The notes: generated from the letters alone by a model not told the origin. Shown: positions 28,397-38,213, counted from the stretch's first letter. The stretch is 64,000 nucleotides of DNA from Betaproteobacteria bacterium (GCA_016716425.1 JADJWJ010000021.1:186001-250000), one strand, 5' to 3'. Numbers and translations are program-made.

Positions 28397-29719
28397 ATGA
28401 GTGAGTTCAAGCGTCGCAAGTTCCTGCAATCGACGGCGGCAGTGGCCGCCGGGGCCGCGGCTGGCCCGTTCATCTGGGTGAAAGACGCAAACGCGCAATG
28501 GAGGGGCGCGCCGGAGAAGGGCGCGAAGCTGCGCGTGCTGCGCTGGAGCCGGTTCGTCCAGGGCGACATCGACCGCTACATGGTCAACGTCAAGGCGTTC
28601 CAGGACAAGTACGGCATCGAGGTGCGCGTGGACAACGAGGGCTGGGAGGACGTGCGCCCGAAGGCCGCGGTGGCGGCGAACACCGGCGCCGGGCCGGACA
28701 TCATCCTGTCGACCAACGACGACGCCAACCTGTATCCGGAGAAGCTGGTCGACGTCACCGACGTGTGCACCTACCTGGGCGCCAAGTACGGCGGCTTCTA
28801 CCCGGTGTGCGACCCGTACCTGCGGCCCGACGGCAAGAAGTGGATCGGCGTGCCGCTCGGCGTGGCCGGCGTGGCGATGGTCTACCGCGAGAGCCACATG
28901 AAGGCGGCCGGGTTCGACAGCTTCCCGAAGGACACCGACGGCTTCCTCAAGCTGTGCAAGGCGCTCAAGGAAAAGGGGACGCCACCGGGCTTCGCGCTCG
29001 GCAACGCGACCGGCGACGGCAACACGTGGTGCTACTGGCTGCTGTGGGCGTTCGGCGGCAAGCTGGTCGACGCCAACAACAAGGTCGTCGTCGACAGCCC
29101 GGAGACACTGAAGGCGCTCGAGTACGCGCGCGAGCTCTACGGGACGTTCGCGCCGGGTACGCTGTCGTGGCTCGACCCGAACAACAACAAGGCGTTCCTC
29201 GACGGCCAGATCTCGCTGACCAACAACGGCATCTCGATCTACTACGCGGCGAAGAACTCGCAGGATCCGAAGGTCAAGGAGATGGCCGCCGACATCAATC
29301 ACTCGAACATGCCGGTCGGACCCATCGGCCGGCCGGCCGAGTTCCAGCTGTTCTTCAACCAGATGATCTTCAAGTACACGAAGTACCCGAACGCGGCCAA
29401 GGAATTCCTGCGCTTCATGATGGAAGCCGAGCAGATGGACCCGTGGGTGCAGGCGGCGATCGGCTACGTGACGCCGGCGCTCAAGTACTACGAGAAGAAC
29501 CCGATCTGGACCGTCGATCCGAAGCACACGCCGTACCGCAACTCGATGATCAACATGGTCCCGTCGGGCTACGCCGGCAGGATGGGCTACGCGTCGGCCG
29601 GCGCGCTGTCGGACTTCATCGTCGTCAACATGATCGCGGAGGCCGCGTCCGGGTCGAAGACGCCGAAGGAAGCAGCCGAGCGGGCGCAGAAGCGGGCCGA
29701 GCGGTACTACAAGGTCTGA
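28397..29719 (+). CDS. ABC transporter family 1 extracellular solute-binding protein
   Basis: A 440-residue periplasmic binding protein. Its N-terminus is twin-arginine-like (FKRRKFLQSTAAVAAGA) with probable cleavage after DANA. The mature part begins RVLRWSRFVQGD and has the two-lobed family 1 layout (for example NNGISIYYAAKN and the C-terminal FLRFMMEAEQM). A GGGAGGAGTG ribosome site precedes the ATG. It follows the ATPase gene by about 60 bases and precedes the permeases. The ligand cannot be named; sugar or polyol is the usual range. Confidence 0.93.
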   Translation: MSEFKRRKFLQSTAAVAAGAAAGPFIWVKDANAQWRGAPEKGAKLRVLRWSRFVQGDIDRYMVNVKAFQDKYGIEVRVDNEGWEDVRPKAAVAANTGAGPDIILSTNDDANLYPEKLVDVTDVCTYLGAKYGGFYPVCDPYLRPDGKKWIGVPLGVAGVAMVYRESHMKAAGFDSFPKDTDGFLKLCKALKEKGTPPGFALGNATGDGNTWCYWLLWAFGGKLVDANNKVVVDSPETLKALEYARELYGTFAPGTLSWLDPNNNKAFLDGQISLTNNGISIYYAAKNSQDPKVKEMAADINHSNMPVGPIGRPAEFQLFFNQMIFKYTKYPNAAKEFLRFMMEAEQMDPWVQAAIGYVTPALKYYEKNPIWTVDPKHTPYRNSMINMVPSGYAGRMGYASAGALSDFIVVNMIAEAASGSKTPKEAAERAQKRAERYYKV

Positions 29720-29796
29720 GCCGGGCGCGGGCCGGGAAGGCGCCTGACGCCGTTCAACTCGCGCTTGCGCCGGCGGCCGCCGCGGCCGGGGCGGGG

Positions 29797-30782
29797 GTGA
29801 TCGCGAGGCGGGGGGGGGGGGGGGGGCGCGCGGGGGGGCGGCCCGGCGGGGCGTCCTGCCGGCTGGCCGCCCACACCTCCGCGCTATCCCGCGCGCTCGA
29901 CAACCGCCACGTGCTGGGCGCGCTGTTCATGGTGCCGGCGGGCCTGCTGCTGCTGGTGTTCCTCACCTATCCGCTCGGGCTCGGCACGTGGCTCGGCTTC
30001 ACCGACGCCAAGATCGGCCGCGCCGGCGAGTGGGTCGGCCTCGAGAACTACCGCTTCCTCTGGGGCGACGACGTCACCCGGCTCGCGCTGTTCAACACGC
30101 TGTTCTACACGACGGTCGCGAGCGTCATCAAGTTCGGGCTCGGCCTGTGGCTCGCGCTGCTGCTGAACAAGCACCTGCCGATCAAGGCGTTCTTCCGCGC
30201 GGTCGTGCTGCTGCCGTTCATCATCCCGACCGCGCTGTCGGCGATCGCGTTCTGGTGGATCTACGACGCGCAGTTCTCGGTCGTGAGCTGGGTGCTGGTG
30301 AAGTGGGGCGTCATCGACAGCTACATCAACTTCCTCGGCGACCCGTGGCTCGCGCGGTTCTCGACGATCGCCGCCAACGTCTGGCGCGGCGTGCCGTTCG
30401 TCGCGATCTGCCTGCTCGCCGGCCTGCAGACGATCTCGCCGTCGTACTACGAGGCCGCGAGTCTCGACGGCGCGTCCGACTGGCAGCAGTTCCGCTACGT
30501 GACGCTGCCGCTGCTGACGCCGATCATCGCCGTCGTGATGACCTTCTCGGTGCTGTTCACCTTCACCGACTTCCAGCTGATCTACGTGCTGACCCGCGGC
30601 GGCCCGCTCAACGCCACGCACCTGATGGCCACCCTTCGTTCCAGCGCGCGATCCCCGGCGGCTCGCTCGGCGAGGGCGCGGCGCTGGCCACGGCGATGGT
30701 GCCGTTCCTGCTGGCCGCGATCCTGTTCAGCTACTTCGGGCTGCAGCGGCGCGCGTGGCAGCAGGGAGGCGCCGACAAGTGA
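29797..30782 (+). pseudogene. ABC transporter permease (UgpA/MalF type), frameshifted
   Basis: The first membrane permease of the importer. About six hydrophobic segments are seen from residue 38 on (GALFMVPAGLLLLVFLTYPL onward), with the permease EAA-like loop YYEAASLDGASDWQQFRYVTLP. A one-base deletion near 30632 moves the last 50 residues into another frame; reading across it restores ATLSFQRAIPGGSLGEG and a normal end at 30782. The start is uncertain: the GTG at 29797 is the only in-frame candidate near the right place, and a run of 17 G follows it at once, giving an odd glycine- and arginine-rich N-terminus. Both problems may be assembly errors. Confidence 0.8.
29810..29826 (+). repeat. 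17-base G homopolymer
   Basis: An uninterrupted run of 17 G, followed by CGCGC and seven more G, at the start of the ABC permease gene. No other run in the window comes near this length. Two-colour sequencing chemistry can create such poly-G tracts, so it may not be real. Confidence 0.9.
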
Positions 30783-31666
30783 ACCCGCAGAGCGCCACGC
30801 CGGAAACCGTCGACTCGCAGGGGATGAACTACCTCGTCTCGCTGCCCCGGCGGGTCGTCACGCTCTACCTGCCGCTCGGCGCGTTCCTGTTCGTGCTGCT
30901 GTTCCCCTTCTACTGGATGCTGATCACGGCGTTCAAGCCGAACGAGGAGCTGCTGTCGCGCGAGGGCAACCCGTTCTGGGTGAAGAACCCCACGCTCGCG
31001 CACGTGAAGAAGCTGCTGTTCGACACCGCGTACCCCGAGTGGCTCTGGAACACGATGCTGGTCGCCGTGGTCGCGACGTTCCTGTCGCTGGTCGCGAGCG
31101 TGCTCGCCGCCTACGCGATCGAGCGGCTGCGCTTCCGCGGCTCGCGCTACGTGGGGATGAGCATCTTCCTCGCCTACCTCGTGCCGCCGTCGATCCTGTT
31201 CATCCCGCTGGCCGCCATCATCTACCAGGCCGGCCTCTTCGACACGCGGCTGGCGCTGATCCTGACCTACCCGACCTTCCTGATCCCGTTCTGCACGTGG
31301 CTGCTGATGGGCTACTTCAAGTCGATCCCGTTCGAGCTCGAGGAGTGCGCGCTGATCGACGGCGCGACGCGCTGGCAGATCCTGGTGAAGATCGTGCTGC
31401 CGCTCGCGGTGCCGGGGCTGATCTCCGCCGGCATCTTCGCGTTCACGCTGTCGTGGAACGAGTTCATCTACGCGCTGACGTTCGTGTCGTCGTCGGAGGT
31501 GAAGACGGTCCCCGTGGGCGTGGTCACCGAGCTGGTCGAGGGCGACGTCTACCACTGGGGGTCGCTGATGGCCGGCGCGCTGCTGGGGTCGCTGCCGGTG
31601 GCGATCCTCTACTCGTTCTTCGTCGAGTACTACGTGTCGGGCCTGACGGGCGCCGTCAAGGAGTAG
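30779..31666 (+). CDS. ABC transporter permease, UgpE/MalG type
   Basis: A 295-residue second permease subunit. Six hydrophobic segments are visible. The coupling loop that contacts the ATPase is present as ECALIDGATRWQILVKIVLP. The GTG at 30779 overlaps the upstream permease stop (GTGA), which favours it; an ATG at 30824 is the alternative and would remove 15 residues. It completes the importer with the ATPase, binding protein and first permease. The intergenic distance to grxD is 77 bases. Confidence 0.9.
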   Translation: MNPQSATPETVDSQGMNYLVSLPRRVVTLYLPLGAFLFVLLFPFYWMLITAFKPNEELLSREGNPFWVKNPTLAHVKKLLFDTAYPEWLWNTMLVAVVATFLSLVASVLAAYAIERLRFRGSRYVGMSIFLAYLVPPSILFIPLAAIIYQAGLFDTRLALILTYPTFLIPFCTWLLMGYFKSIPFELEECALIDGATRWQILVKIVLPLAVPGLISAGIFAFTLSWNEFIYALTFVSSSEVKTVPVGVVTELVEGDVYHWGSLMAGALLGSLPVAILYSFFVEYYVSGLTGAVKE

Positions 31667-31701
31667 CGGGGCGGGCGGCGCGCCCGCTGCCCGGGCGGGC
31701 G

Positions 31702-31707
31702 TAGAAT
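31702..31707 (+). promoter_or_regulatory. Possible -10 box upstream of grxD
   Basis: TAGAAT lies 37 bases before the grxD start in an otherwise GC-rich gap. No convincing -35 box is visible at the right distance. The same box occurs before the EF-G-like gene at 63250. Confidence 0.35.
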
Positions 31708-31743
31708 ACGCGGTTTCGCAAGCCGGCACGGAGCCCGAACGCC

Positions 31744-32064
<321 letters not shown>

Positions 32065-32095
32065 CGGGCGGCACGCACGACAGGGCAAGCGACAG

Positions 32096-32121
32096 GGGCC
32101 GCCGGCGAGCGGCCCTTTTTT
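32096..32121 (+). terminator. Rho-independent terminator after grxD
   Basis: GGGCCGC (32096-32102) pairs with GCGGCCC (32109-32115) around a 6-base loop and is followed by six T. Confidence 0.92.
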
Positions 32122-32179
32122 CGTCCACGGCGCGGCGCGAACCCGGGCACCTGGATGATCGTCAACGAGGGGGAAGACG

Positions 32180-33382
32180 ATGGAAACGCTGAAGGCGGCG
32201 AGCGACACGCTGTTCATCCTGCTGGGCGCGATCATGGTGCTGGCGATGCACGCCGGCTTCGCGTTCCTCGAACTGGGCACCGTGCGCAAGAAGAACCAGG
32301 TGAACGCGCTGGTCAAGATCATCGTCGACTTCGCGGTGTCGACGATCGCGTACTTCTTCGTCGGCTACGCGGTCGCCTACGGCGTCACGTTCTTCACCGG
32401 CGCCGAGGCGCTGACCGCGAAGAGCGGCTACGACCTCGTCAAGTTCTTCTTCCTGCTGACGTTCGCGGCGGCGATTCCCGCGATCGTGTCGGGCGGCATC
32501 GCCGAGCGCGCCAGGTTCAACCCGCAGCTCGCGGCGACGTTCCTGCTGGTCGGCTTCGTCTACCCGTTCTTCGAGGGCATCGCGTGGAACCAGCACTTCG
32601 GCGTGCAGGCGTGGTTCAAGGGCGCGTTCGGCGAGGAGTTCCACGACTTCGCCGGCAGCGTCGTCGTCCACGCGGTCGGCGGCTGGATCGGGCTCGTCGC
32701 CGTGCTGCTGCTGGGGGCACGGCGCGGCCGCTACTCGAAGGAAGGCGGCATCGCCGCGCATCCGCCGTCGTCGATCCCGTTCCTGGCGCTGGGCGCATGG
32801 GTGCTGTCGGTCGGCTGGTTCGGCTTCAACGTGATGTCGGCGCAGACGATCGAGAAGATCTCGGGACTGGTCGCGATGAACTCGCTGCTGGCGATGGCCG
32901 GCGGCACCATCGCCGCGTTCGTCGCCGGCCGCAACGACCCGGGCTTCGTGCACAACGGGCCGCTGGCGGGGCTGGTCGCCGTCTGCGCGGGCTCCGACGT
33001 CATGCACCCGCTCGGCGCGCTCGCCACCGGCCTCGTCGCCGGCGGGCTGTTCGTGTTCATGTTCACGCTGACGCAGAACCGCTGGAAGATCGACGACGTG
33101 CTCGGCGTGTGGCCGCTGCACGGCCTGTGCGGCGCCTGGGGCGGGCTCGCCGCCGGCATCTTCGGCGCGAAGGCGCTGGGCGGCCTGGGCGGCGTGGCGT
33201 TCGGGTCCCAATTCGTCGGCACGGCGCTCGGCATCCTGGTCGCCGTGACCGGCGGGGCGATCGTCTACGGCGCGCTGAAGGCCACCGTGGGCCTGCGCCT
33301 CGACCCCGAGGACGAATTCAACGGGGCCGACCTCACCATCCACAAGATCAGCGCGACGGCGGAGCGCGAAACGGCGTGGTGA
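32180..33382 (+). CDS. amtB: Ammonium transporter, Amt family
   Basis: A 400-residue ammonium channel of the inner membrane. The two pore histidines are H164 (SVVVHAVGG) and H314 (VWPLHGLCGAWG). About eleven hydrophobic segments are visible. The C-terminal cytoplasmic tail (from about GLRLDPEDEFNGAD) is the part that binds GlnK in related proteins. No glnK gene is adjacent, unlike the common glnK-amtB pair, and no cleavable signal peptide is seen. A GAGGGGGAAG ribosome site precedes the ATG. It ends convergently with the usher gene, overlapping it by 35 bases. Confidence 0.95.
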   Translation: METLKAASDTLFILLGAIMVLAMHAGFAFLELGTVRKKNQVNALVKIIVDFAVSTIAYFFVGYAVAYGVTFFTGAEALTAKSGYDLVKFFFLLTFAAAIPAIVSGGIAERARFNPQLAATFLLVGFVYPFFEGIAWNQHFGVQAWFKGAFGEEFHDFAGSVVVHAVGGWIGLVAVLLLGARRGRYSKEGGIAAHPPSSIPFLALGAWVLSVGWFGFNVMSAQTIEKISGLVAMNSLLAMAGGTIAAFVAGRNDPGFVHNGPLAGLVAVCAGSDVMHPLGALATGLVAGGLFVFMFTLTQNRWKIDDVLGVWPLHGLCGAWGGLAAGIFGAKALGGLGGVAFGSQFVGTALGILVAVTGGAIVYGALKATVGLRLDPEDEFNGADLTIHKISATAERETAW

Positions 33383-35914
33383 GCGCGTCGCCCTGATGCA
33401 ATCCACCCTGGAGTAGTTCGATGCGCTGCATGCGACCCGTCTCGGTCGGCGGGTCGTCCTGCTGGCAGGTGACCTCGCCCAGGTCGGTCAGCGCGCCCTG
33501 CGCCGGGCGCACGTCGAGCTCGAACCGGCACCGCGTCCCGTTCGACGACATCCGACCGGAGTGGCGTCCCGGCGGCAGGTCCTCGACGTAGAACTCGCCA
33601 CCGCGGCCGGTGACGAACGTCACGGGCTTGTCCGGCACGTCGAGCGTGACGTCGAAGAATTCCGCCGGCCGCACGGTGCCGTTCACGCGTATCCGCAGCA
33701 CGCCGACGAACGCCTGCAGTTTCCGCGCGTGGAAGTTGACGACGACGCCCGAACGGTACGCCGGTGACACAACGCGCATCGATTCGGGGAGCGCGAACTC
33801 CATGGGCACGCTGGCGATGTCGATCGAAATCTGGTTATCATTGAACGAGGACAGGGAGGGTACGAACAGCCGTCCATCGGGCCCGGTTCGCCCGATCTCG
33901 TAATTGTTGACCCGCACGCGAACGCCTTCGAGCTCGTCGACCTTGACGACGCCGAAGCTGTCGGTGACCGGACGTCCGGCGGCGAGCATTCCGCCGGTCC
34001 ACGCCAGGCCGCCGGCGACGGACGCCGAATAGCTGCGCGGGGAGCCGTCGCCATCGCCCTGCTGGGCGTAGCCGCGCAGTTCGGCCCAGCGACCGTTGTA
34101 CTGGAACGAAGGGATGAGCTGGGTCGTGGAGCCGCCTTCGCCCGACTGCCGCGACACGCCGATCGAGTAGCCCAGGCCCTCGCCGACCGGCTGGGCCTGC
34201 TGGAAAATCAACGATTCGCTGGTGGCGCCCCGTACGCGCTGGTAATAGCCGGTCAGGTAGTGGGCGACGTCGAAGTTGTATTGGAACCCTGCGAACACGT
34301 CGGTCCGGTTGACGTACGCGCGCTCGTTCACGACGGTGACGAAGAAGCTGGAACGTCCGTCGAACAGGGAACGGCCGTAGCTGATCGTAGCCGCCCGGCG
34401 ATCCTGCCCCTGATAGGCGTCCTGGGCGTACATGCCGACGGACAGCGAACCGAACACAGGCGACGCGTAGCCGACGGTGCCGGCGGCCTCCCAGTTGCGG
34501 CGCACGAAGCTGGGGTCGGCCGCGGGGTCGTAGCCGATCGGGCGCCGCATCAGCACGACGTCGCTCAGGTTCGCGTAGTTCGGGCTGTCCTTGCGCACCA
34601 ACGCCGCCACGTTCCAGTGCTGGCCGACGTAGCTGTACGTGGCGAGTGCAGCGCCGCCGGTCCGGCCGTCGTACTCGCTGGCCGAAGCGGCGAGATTGAG
34701 GATGCCCGCGCTGCCGAGCACGAAAGTTGCGGACGGCCCCCCGCTCACGAGCCCGCTCTTGCCCTCGGCGCGGACGCCGAGCGTGACCGCGTCGCTCACG
34801 CCGTAGCGATGGAAAGCCGCGAACACCAGGGGCCCGTAGTCGTTGCTCGCGGTGCCGAAGTTCTCCCGCAACGCGCCGACGTTGTAGCTGTACTCGTGCA
34901 GCCCGCGCTTGAGCGACCGTTCGCTCGAGTAGAACGACGTGTTCACGCGCTGCTCGCGCCCGAACGAGTCGCGAATGACCAGGTCCACGTTGCGGTAGCC
35001 GGTGGCCTGCGTGACGTTGCGCAGGTCGAATTCGCCGGCAGGAAGACGCAGGGTGCGCACGCGCTGGCCGTCGATGTACACGTCGACCTCGGACGCCGTG
35101 GGAAGCGTCCCCACGAGGCTCTGCTGCGGATACCGGATGAAGTAGGGGTCGATGTCGTAGACTTTGAGTAGCTCAGTCCGCCCATCGAGAGCGTCGCCCC
35201 CAGGCTGTTGGATGCGTAGCCGAAGTCGCCCGCGATCGTGCGCACCAGCGTATCGCGATTGTCGTGGATGAGGCTGGAGTTGAGGCGGACGCAGGTGGCG
35301 TGCGTGGTGTTCGAGGCGCACGTCGAGTCGCCGAGAAAGAGGAAGTCGCCGGTGCGCAGCCCCAGCTGCGTGGTGCCGAACACGCCGTCGGCGAATCCGG
35401 CGTTGCCACCGGCATAACCGACGGCGTAGTTGAGGAACGCGCTCGCGTTGTCGGGGTAGGTCACTTTCGCCGAACGTCCCGCCCATAAGTCGACCGTGCT
35501 TGCCGGCAACAGCTTGGGGTCCGCTACCAGGTCGAGCGAAAGCCGTGACTCGTCGAACGTCGCCCGGACACCGGGAATCGAGTCGACCCAGATGTACTCG
35601 GTGTCACCGGATTGCCACGGGCGTCCGCCCGTCGCAGCAAGCCCGATGGCCCGCAAGTCGTCCCGACGCACGAGCAGCCTGCCGTCGACGACGGCGAGGA
35701 AGTACTCGCCCTTGCTTGTGTTGTTCAGGACGACCCGGACGACGATCGCCTCGGGGGCGTTCGATCCGAGCGCCGCGACCAGCGATGGTTCCGACGCACC
35801 GGCCCGGAGGGCGACCACGCCGGCAAGCAGCGTGGCGACGATGGTGGCGACCCGGCCCGGACGTGGCCAGCGCGGCCGGCGCGCGTGGCGGGCGCGGCTG
35901 GCCATGGTGGGCAT
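33348..35914 (-). pseudogene. Fimbrial outer-membrane usher (spore-coat-U pilus type), one frameshift
   Basis: Outer-membrane usher that would assemble the pilus, about 855 residues when read across one shift. A signal peptide is seen at the N-terminus (ATIVATLLAGVVALRAGA). Usher-type features include the PLVAALG-like start, DVYIDGQRVRTLRLPAGEFDL in the middle and a plug/barrel region rich in tyrosine and glycine, ending in a C-terminal domain with a cysteine pair (TRCRFELD and GEVTCQQD). A single missing base near 35172 breaks the frame between LSYSK and VYDIDPYF. The ATG at 35914 lies 2 bases after the chaperone stop. Because the rest of the gene is well preserved, sequence error is likely. 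Confidence 0.88.
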
Positions 35915-35916
35915 CG

Positions 35917-36705
35917 CTACTCGCAGTCCGCGCGATTCGCGACGAGCTGACGGCGAAGCGTGACCTGCTCGGCGCGGGCGGTGACTTCGAGGCTGGCAAG
36001 GCGCCCGCACACGTCTTTCGGCACCTGGAACGACAGCGGCCTGGCGGCGCCCGCGAGGACATAGCGGACGTCCAGGCGATGGGCCAGGACCTCGCGGCCC
36101 TGCGCATCCAGGCCCGCCACGGATGCGCCGTCGTCGAAGCGCAGGTGCTCGTTGCCGGTGTTGCGGACGACAAGGCTCAGCATGCCGGCGCGCAGTGCAG
36201 CACCTTCGATCTCCCCGGCGGCGTCGGACTTGGGGGGCTTTACGAAGATCGGCAGCGCGAAGCGCAGCTGCACCGCGACGTTGGCCCCGGGAGGCAGTGG
36301 TTCCTGGCTGCGTTTCGGGATCGGCTCGACGAAGAGGCGAAACGTGCGCTCGACGGCTGTCGGGATGGACTGCGTGCCGATGCGGACGACCCGATTCTCG
36401 CCAGGCCTGATCGTCAGGATCTTCGGGAAGAACACGATCTCCGTGGTGGGCACGTACTTGTCGAGTCCGTTCGGATCCTGCTGCCACTCCATGACCGCGG
36501 CCTGGAAGTCGATCGGCGCGTCACCCGTGTTGGTCAGCGTGACGGCGCTGCTGCGGGTCTCCCTGTCCAGCGTGATGCGCAGCGGGCTGATCGAGTATTC
36601 GCCTGCGGCCGCTGCCTGCGTCGCGAGCATCGCCGCGGTCGCGAGCACGGCGACCTGGCGCCACAAGCGCCCGGCACCTCGTGGGATGCATCGCGTGCGC
36701 ATCAT
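35917..36705 (-). CDS. Periplasmic pilus assembly chaperone (PapD-like)
   Basis: A 262-residue fimbrial chaperone that stabilises pilus subunits and delivers them to the usher. It has a signal peptide (to about residue 35, AAAG), then the first immunoglobulin-like domain (YSISPLRITLDRETRSSAVTL) with the family's FFPKILTIRPGENRVVRIG motif. Its start ATG overlaps the stop of the upstream subunit gene (ATGA), so translation is coupled, and the usher starts 2 bases later. Confidence 0.93.
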   Translation of the reverse strand: MMRTRCIPRGAGRLWRQVAVLATAAMLATQAAAAGEYSISPLRITLDRETRSSAVTLTNTGDAPIDFQAAVMEWQQDPNGLDKYVPTTEIVFFPKILTIRPGENRVVRIGTQSIPTAVERTFRLFVEPIPKRSQEPLPPGANVAVQLRFALPIFVKPPKSDAAGEIEGAALRAGMLSLVVRNTGNEHLRFDDGASVAGLDAQGREVLAHRLDVRYVLAGAARPLSFQVPKDVCGRLASLEVTARAEQVTLRRQLVANRADCE

Positions 36706-37157
36706 GGCAGGATCAGAACGCTCAACGTGTCGGTGTAGTTGCCCACGTAGGCGTTCGCGTAGTTGGCCGCGACGAGCTGCCCGTTCAGCGCGATCCTCGT
36801 TCCTGGAACAATGGCCGTCGCGACGCTGTACGCCATGTACTGCGTGGGTTGTCCCGTATTGCGCAGCCGGTAGGCGCCCGGACCCGTGTCGTTCGCACCC
36901 GTGATCGTGAACAACGGATCCGCGCTGGCGGTACACCGGAAGTTCACAATGATGGTGAACGTCATCGTCGTGTTGAGCGACGGATCGATCGTTCCGAAGC
37001 TGGCGGCGTTCGGCTGGTTGGCGTTGAACGTGCATGTCTGGGCAGATGCGGCCCCGGCCCACAGCGCGAGCGCGCAAACGAGCGTGCGCCGCAGCCGCCT
37101 GGCGGGCGCGCCGTGCCGGGGCTTCGTCCGGGTGCCGTTTACGCGATGGGATGGCAT
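36702..37157 (-). CDS. Spore coat U domain pilus subunit 2
   Basis: A 151-residue secreted SCPU-domain protein, probably a minor or tip pilin. The signal peptide is preceded by a basic N-terminus (residues 1-40). The mature part has the SCPU pattern CTFNANQPNAASFGTIDPS and ends with NYTDTLSVLILP. The ATG at 37157 begins only 2 bases after the T-run of the upstream terminator, leaving no ribosome site, and no other in-frame ATG exists before the signal peptide, so the start is uncertain. Its stop overlaps the chaperone start. Confidence 0.85.
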   Translation of the reverse strand: MPSHRVNGTRTKPRHGAPARRLRRTLVCALALWAGAASAQTCTFNANQPNAASFGTIDPSLNTTMTFTIIVNFRCTASADPLFTITGANDTGPGAYRLRNTGQPTQYMAYSVATAIVPGTRIALNGQLVAANYANAYVGNYTDTLSVLILP

Positions 37158-37159
37158 CG

Positions 37160-37194
37160 AAAAAAATCCCGCAGGCAGGAGGCCTGCCTGCGGG
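37160..37194 (-). terminator. Strong terminator inside the pilus operon
   Basis: A perfect 12-bp stem, CCCGCAGGCAGG with CCTGCCTGCGGG, around a 3-base loop is followed on the minus strand by A and seven T. It lies between the first subunit gene and the second. It could reduce transcription of the second subunit, chaperone and usher relative to the first subunit. Confidence 0.88.
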
Positions 37195-37226
37195 TCGCTT
37201 GGCCACGCCGCCGCCGAGCGGTTTCG

Positions 37227-37730
37227 CTAGGGCGAGACCGTCAGAATGACGGTGTCGGCGTAGCTTCCCGCCGGCGCAGTCGCGATGTCGGCCGCCGTGG
37301 TCTGACCGGTGACGTTGAACGAGATAGGCGTCGTCATGCCGGAACCCGTCCCGGTGGTCGCGTTGGTCATCGTGTAGCGGATGCAGTTCGACGCCGTGCT
37401 GCAGTCTGCGGCGGTGGACAGCTTCATCTGATTGCTGGCGCCGCCGCTCGCCGTTTCCCACATTCCGTCGTTGGACGTGACGGTGTACGTCGTGCCGCTC
37501 GTGCAGCGGAAGTTGCCGCCACTCCAGGTGGCGTTGAAGGGGCCTGCCATCGATCCGTCGATGGTGCCGAAACCCAGCGTCGACGTCTGGTCGGCAACGG
37601 GGACGATGCATACGCCGGTCACCGTAGCGCTCACGCTGACCGTGTGGGTTCCGCCGGCAGCGGCGGTCCCGGCGACGCCGAGCACTGCTGCGACGACCGC
37701 GGCGGTCATCAGTGGTTTGAGGGTCTTCAC
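37227..37730 (-). CDS. Spore coat U domain pilus subunit 1 (probable major subunit)
   Basis: A 167-residue secreted SCPU-domain protein. A signal peptide of about 25 residues ends in GTAAA. Mature sequence has the SCPU pattern ATVTGVCIVPVADQTSTLGFGTIDG and a C-terminal AGSYADTVILTVSP donor-strand-like end. The start is a GTG at 37730 with an AAGGA ribosome site. As first gene of the operon, before a strong internal terminator, it is likely the most highly expressed subunit. Confidence 0.9.
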   Translation of the reverse strand: MKTLKPLMTAAVVAAVLGVAGTAAAGGTHTVSVSATVTGVCIVPVADQTSTLGFGTIDGSMAGPFNATWSGGNFRCTSGTTYTVTSNDGMWETASGGASNQMKLSTAADCSTASNCIRYTMTNATTGTGSGMTTPISFNVTGQTTAADIATAPAGSYADTVILTVSP

Positions 37731-37827
37731 TTCGTTGTCCTTTCCGAAAATTGGGAATCGCTGCGATTCCTTTGCGTTGTCGCACGTCTACAGGGACATG
37801 CTGCAGTGTTCACCACATACTAAAGGA

Positions 37828-37845
37828 AAGCAGGGAGTATGCCAA
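37828..37845 (-). promoter_or_regulatory. Predicted sigma-54 promoter of the pilus operon
   Basis: On the minus strand, TTGGCATACTCCCTGCTT has GG and GC exactly 10 bases apart and matches most of the -24/-12 consensus. Transcription would start near 37819, about 90 bases before the first subunit gene. Confidence 0.6.
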
Positions 37846-37860
37846 GTTCAAAATTGTCAC

Positions 37861-37873
37861 TAAATTATTGATC
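37861..37873 (-). promoter_or_regulatory. Possible IHF site upstream of the sigma-54 promoter
   Basis: GATCAATAATTTA on the minus strand matches the IHF consensus (W)ATCAA-N4-TTR at all but the first base. It lies in a locally AT-rich patch some 20-30 bases upstream of the -24 element, the usual place for IHF at sigma-54 promoters. Confidence 0.45.
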
Positions 37874-38213
37874 TGTTTGAACTAAAACTCTGCGCCGCGC
37901 CCGGAAAGGCCGGTAAAGTCCGGCGACGAACGGCACGTACACGTTGAGCGTCACAGGTTTCCGGCACACCGGCCGGCCGGCTTCGCCCTGCGGGACCCGG
38001 CTTCTGAAACCCGTGGCACCGGCTACCCGTGCGTGTTCCGGGGCACTGCGAGGCTCGTCACGTGCGGGTCTCGACTCTCGACTTGGGCGGCGCGGCACTC
38101 TCCGTTCCGCCGGCAAGACGACGCCCCGGCGCCGGCCCAACCCACGGCTCGGCGCGACGAGCCCCCCGCTACGGCATTCCGAGCACCGCGCCGACGCGCG
38201 CGGTGGCAGGGGC
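37874..38213. other. Intergenic region between the pilus operon and spoT
   Basis: No convincing gene was seen. It contains a GC-rich foldable segment at about 37956-38011 closed by GGTTTC and GAAACC, with several GCCGG runs inside. The 91-residue minus-strand reading through it is arginine-rich and unsupported. spoT ends at 38214 without a clear T-run terminator in this segment. Confidence 0.5.

Noticed and set aside
37865..38140. A 91-residue minus-strand open frame upstream of the pilus operon
   Set aside because: Arginine-rich, no ribosome site, no family, and it would run through the predicted IHF region toward the promoter.
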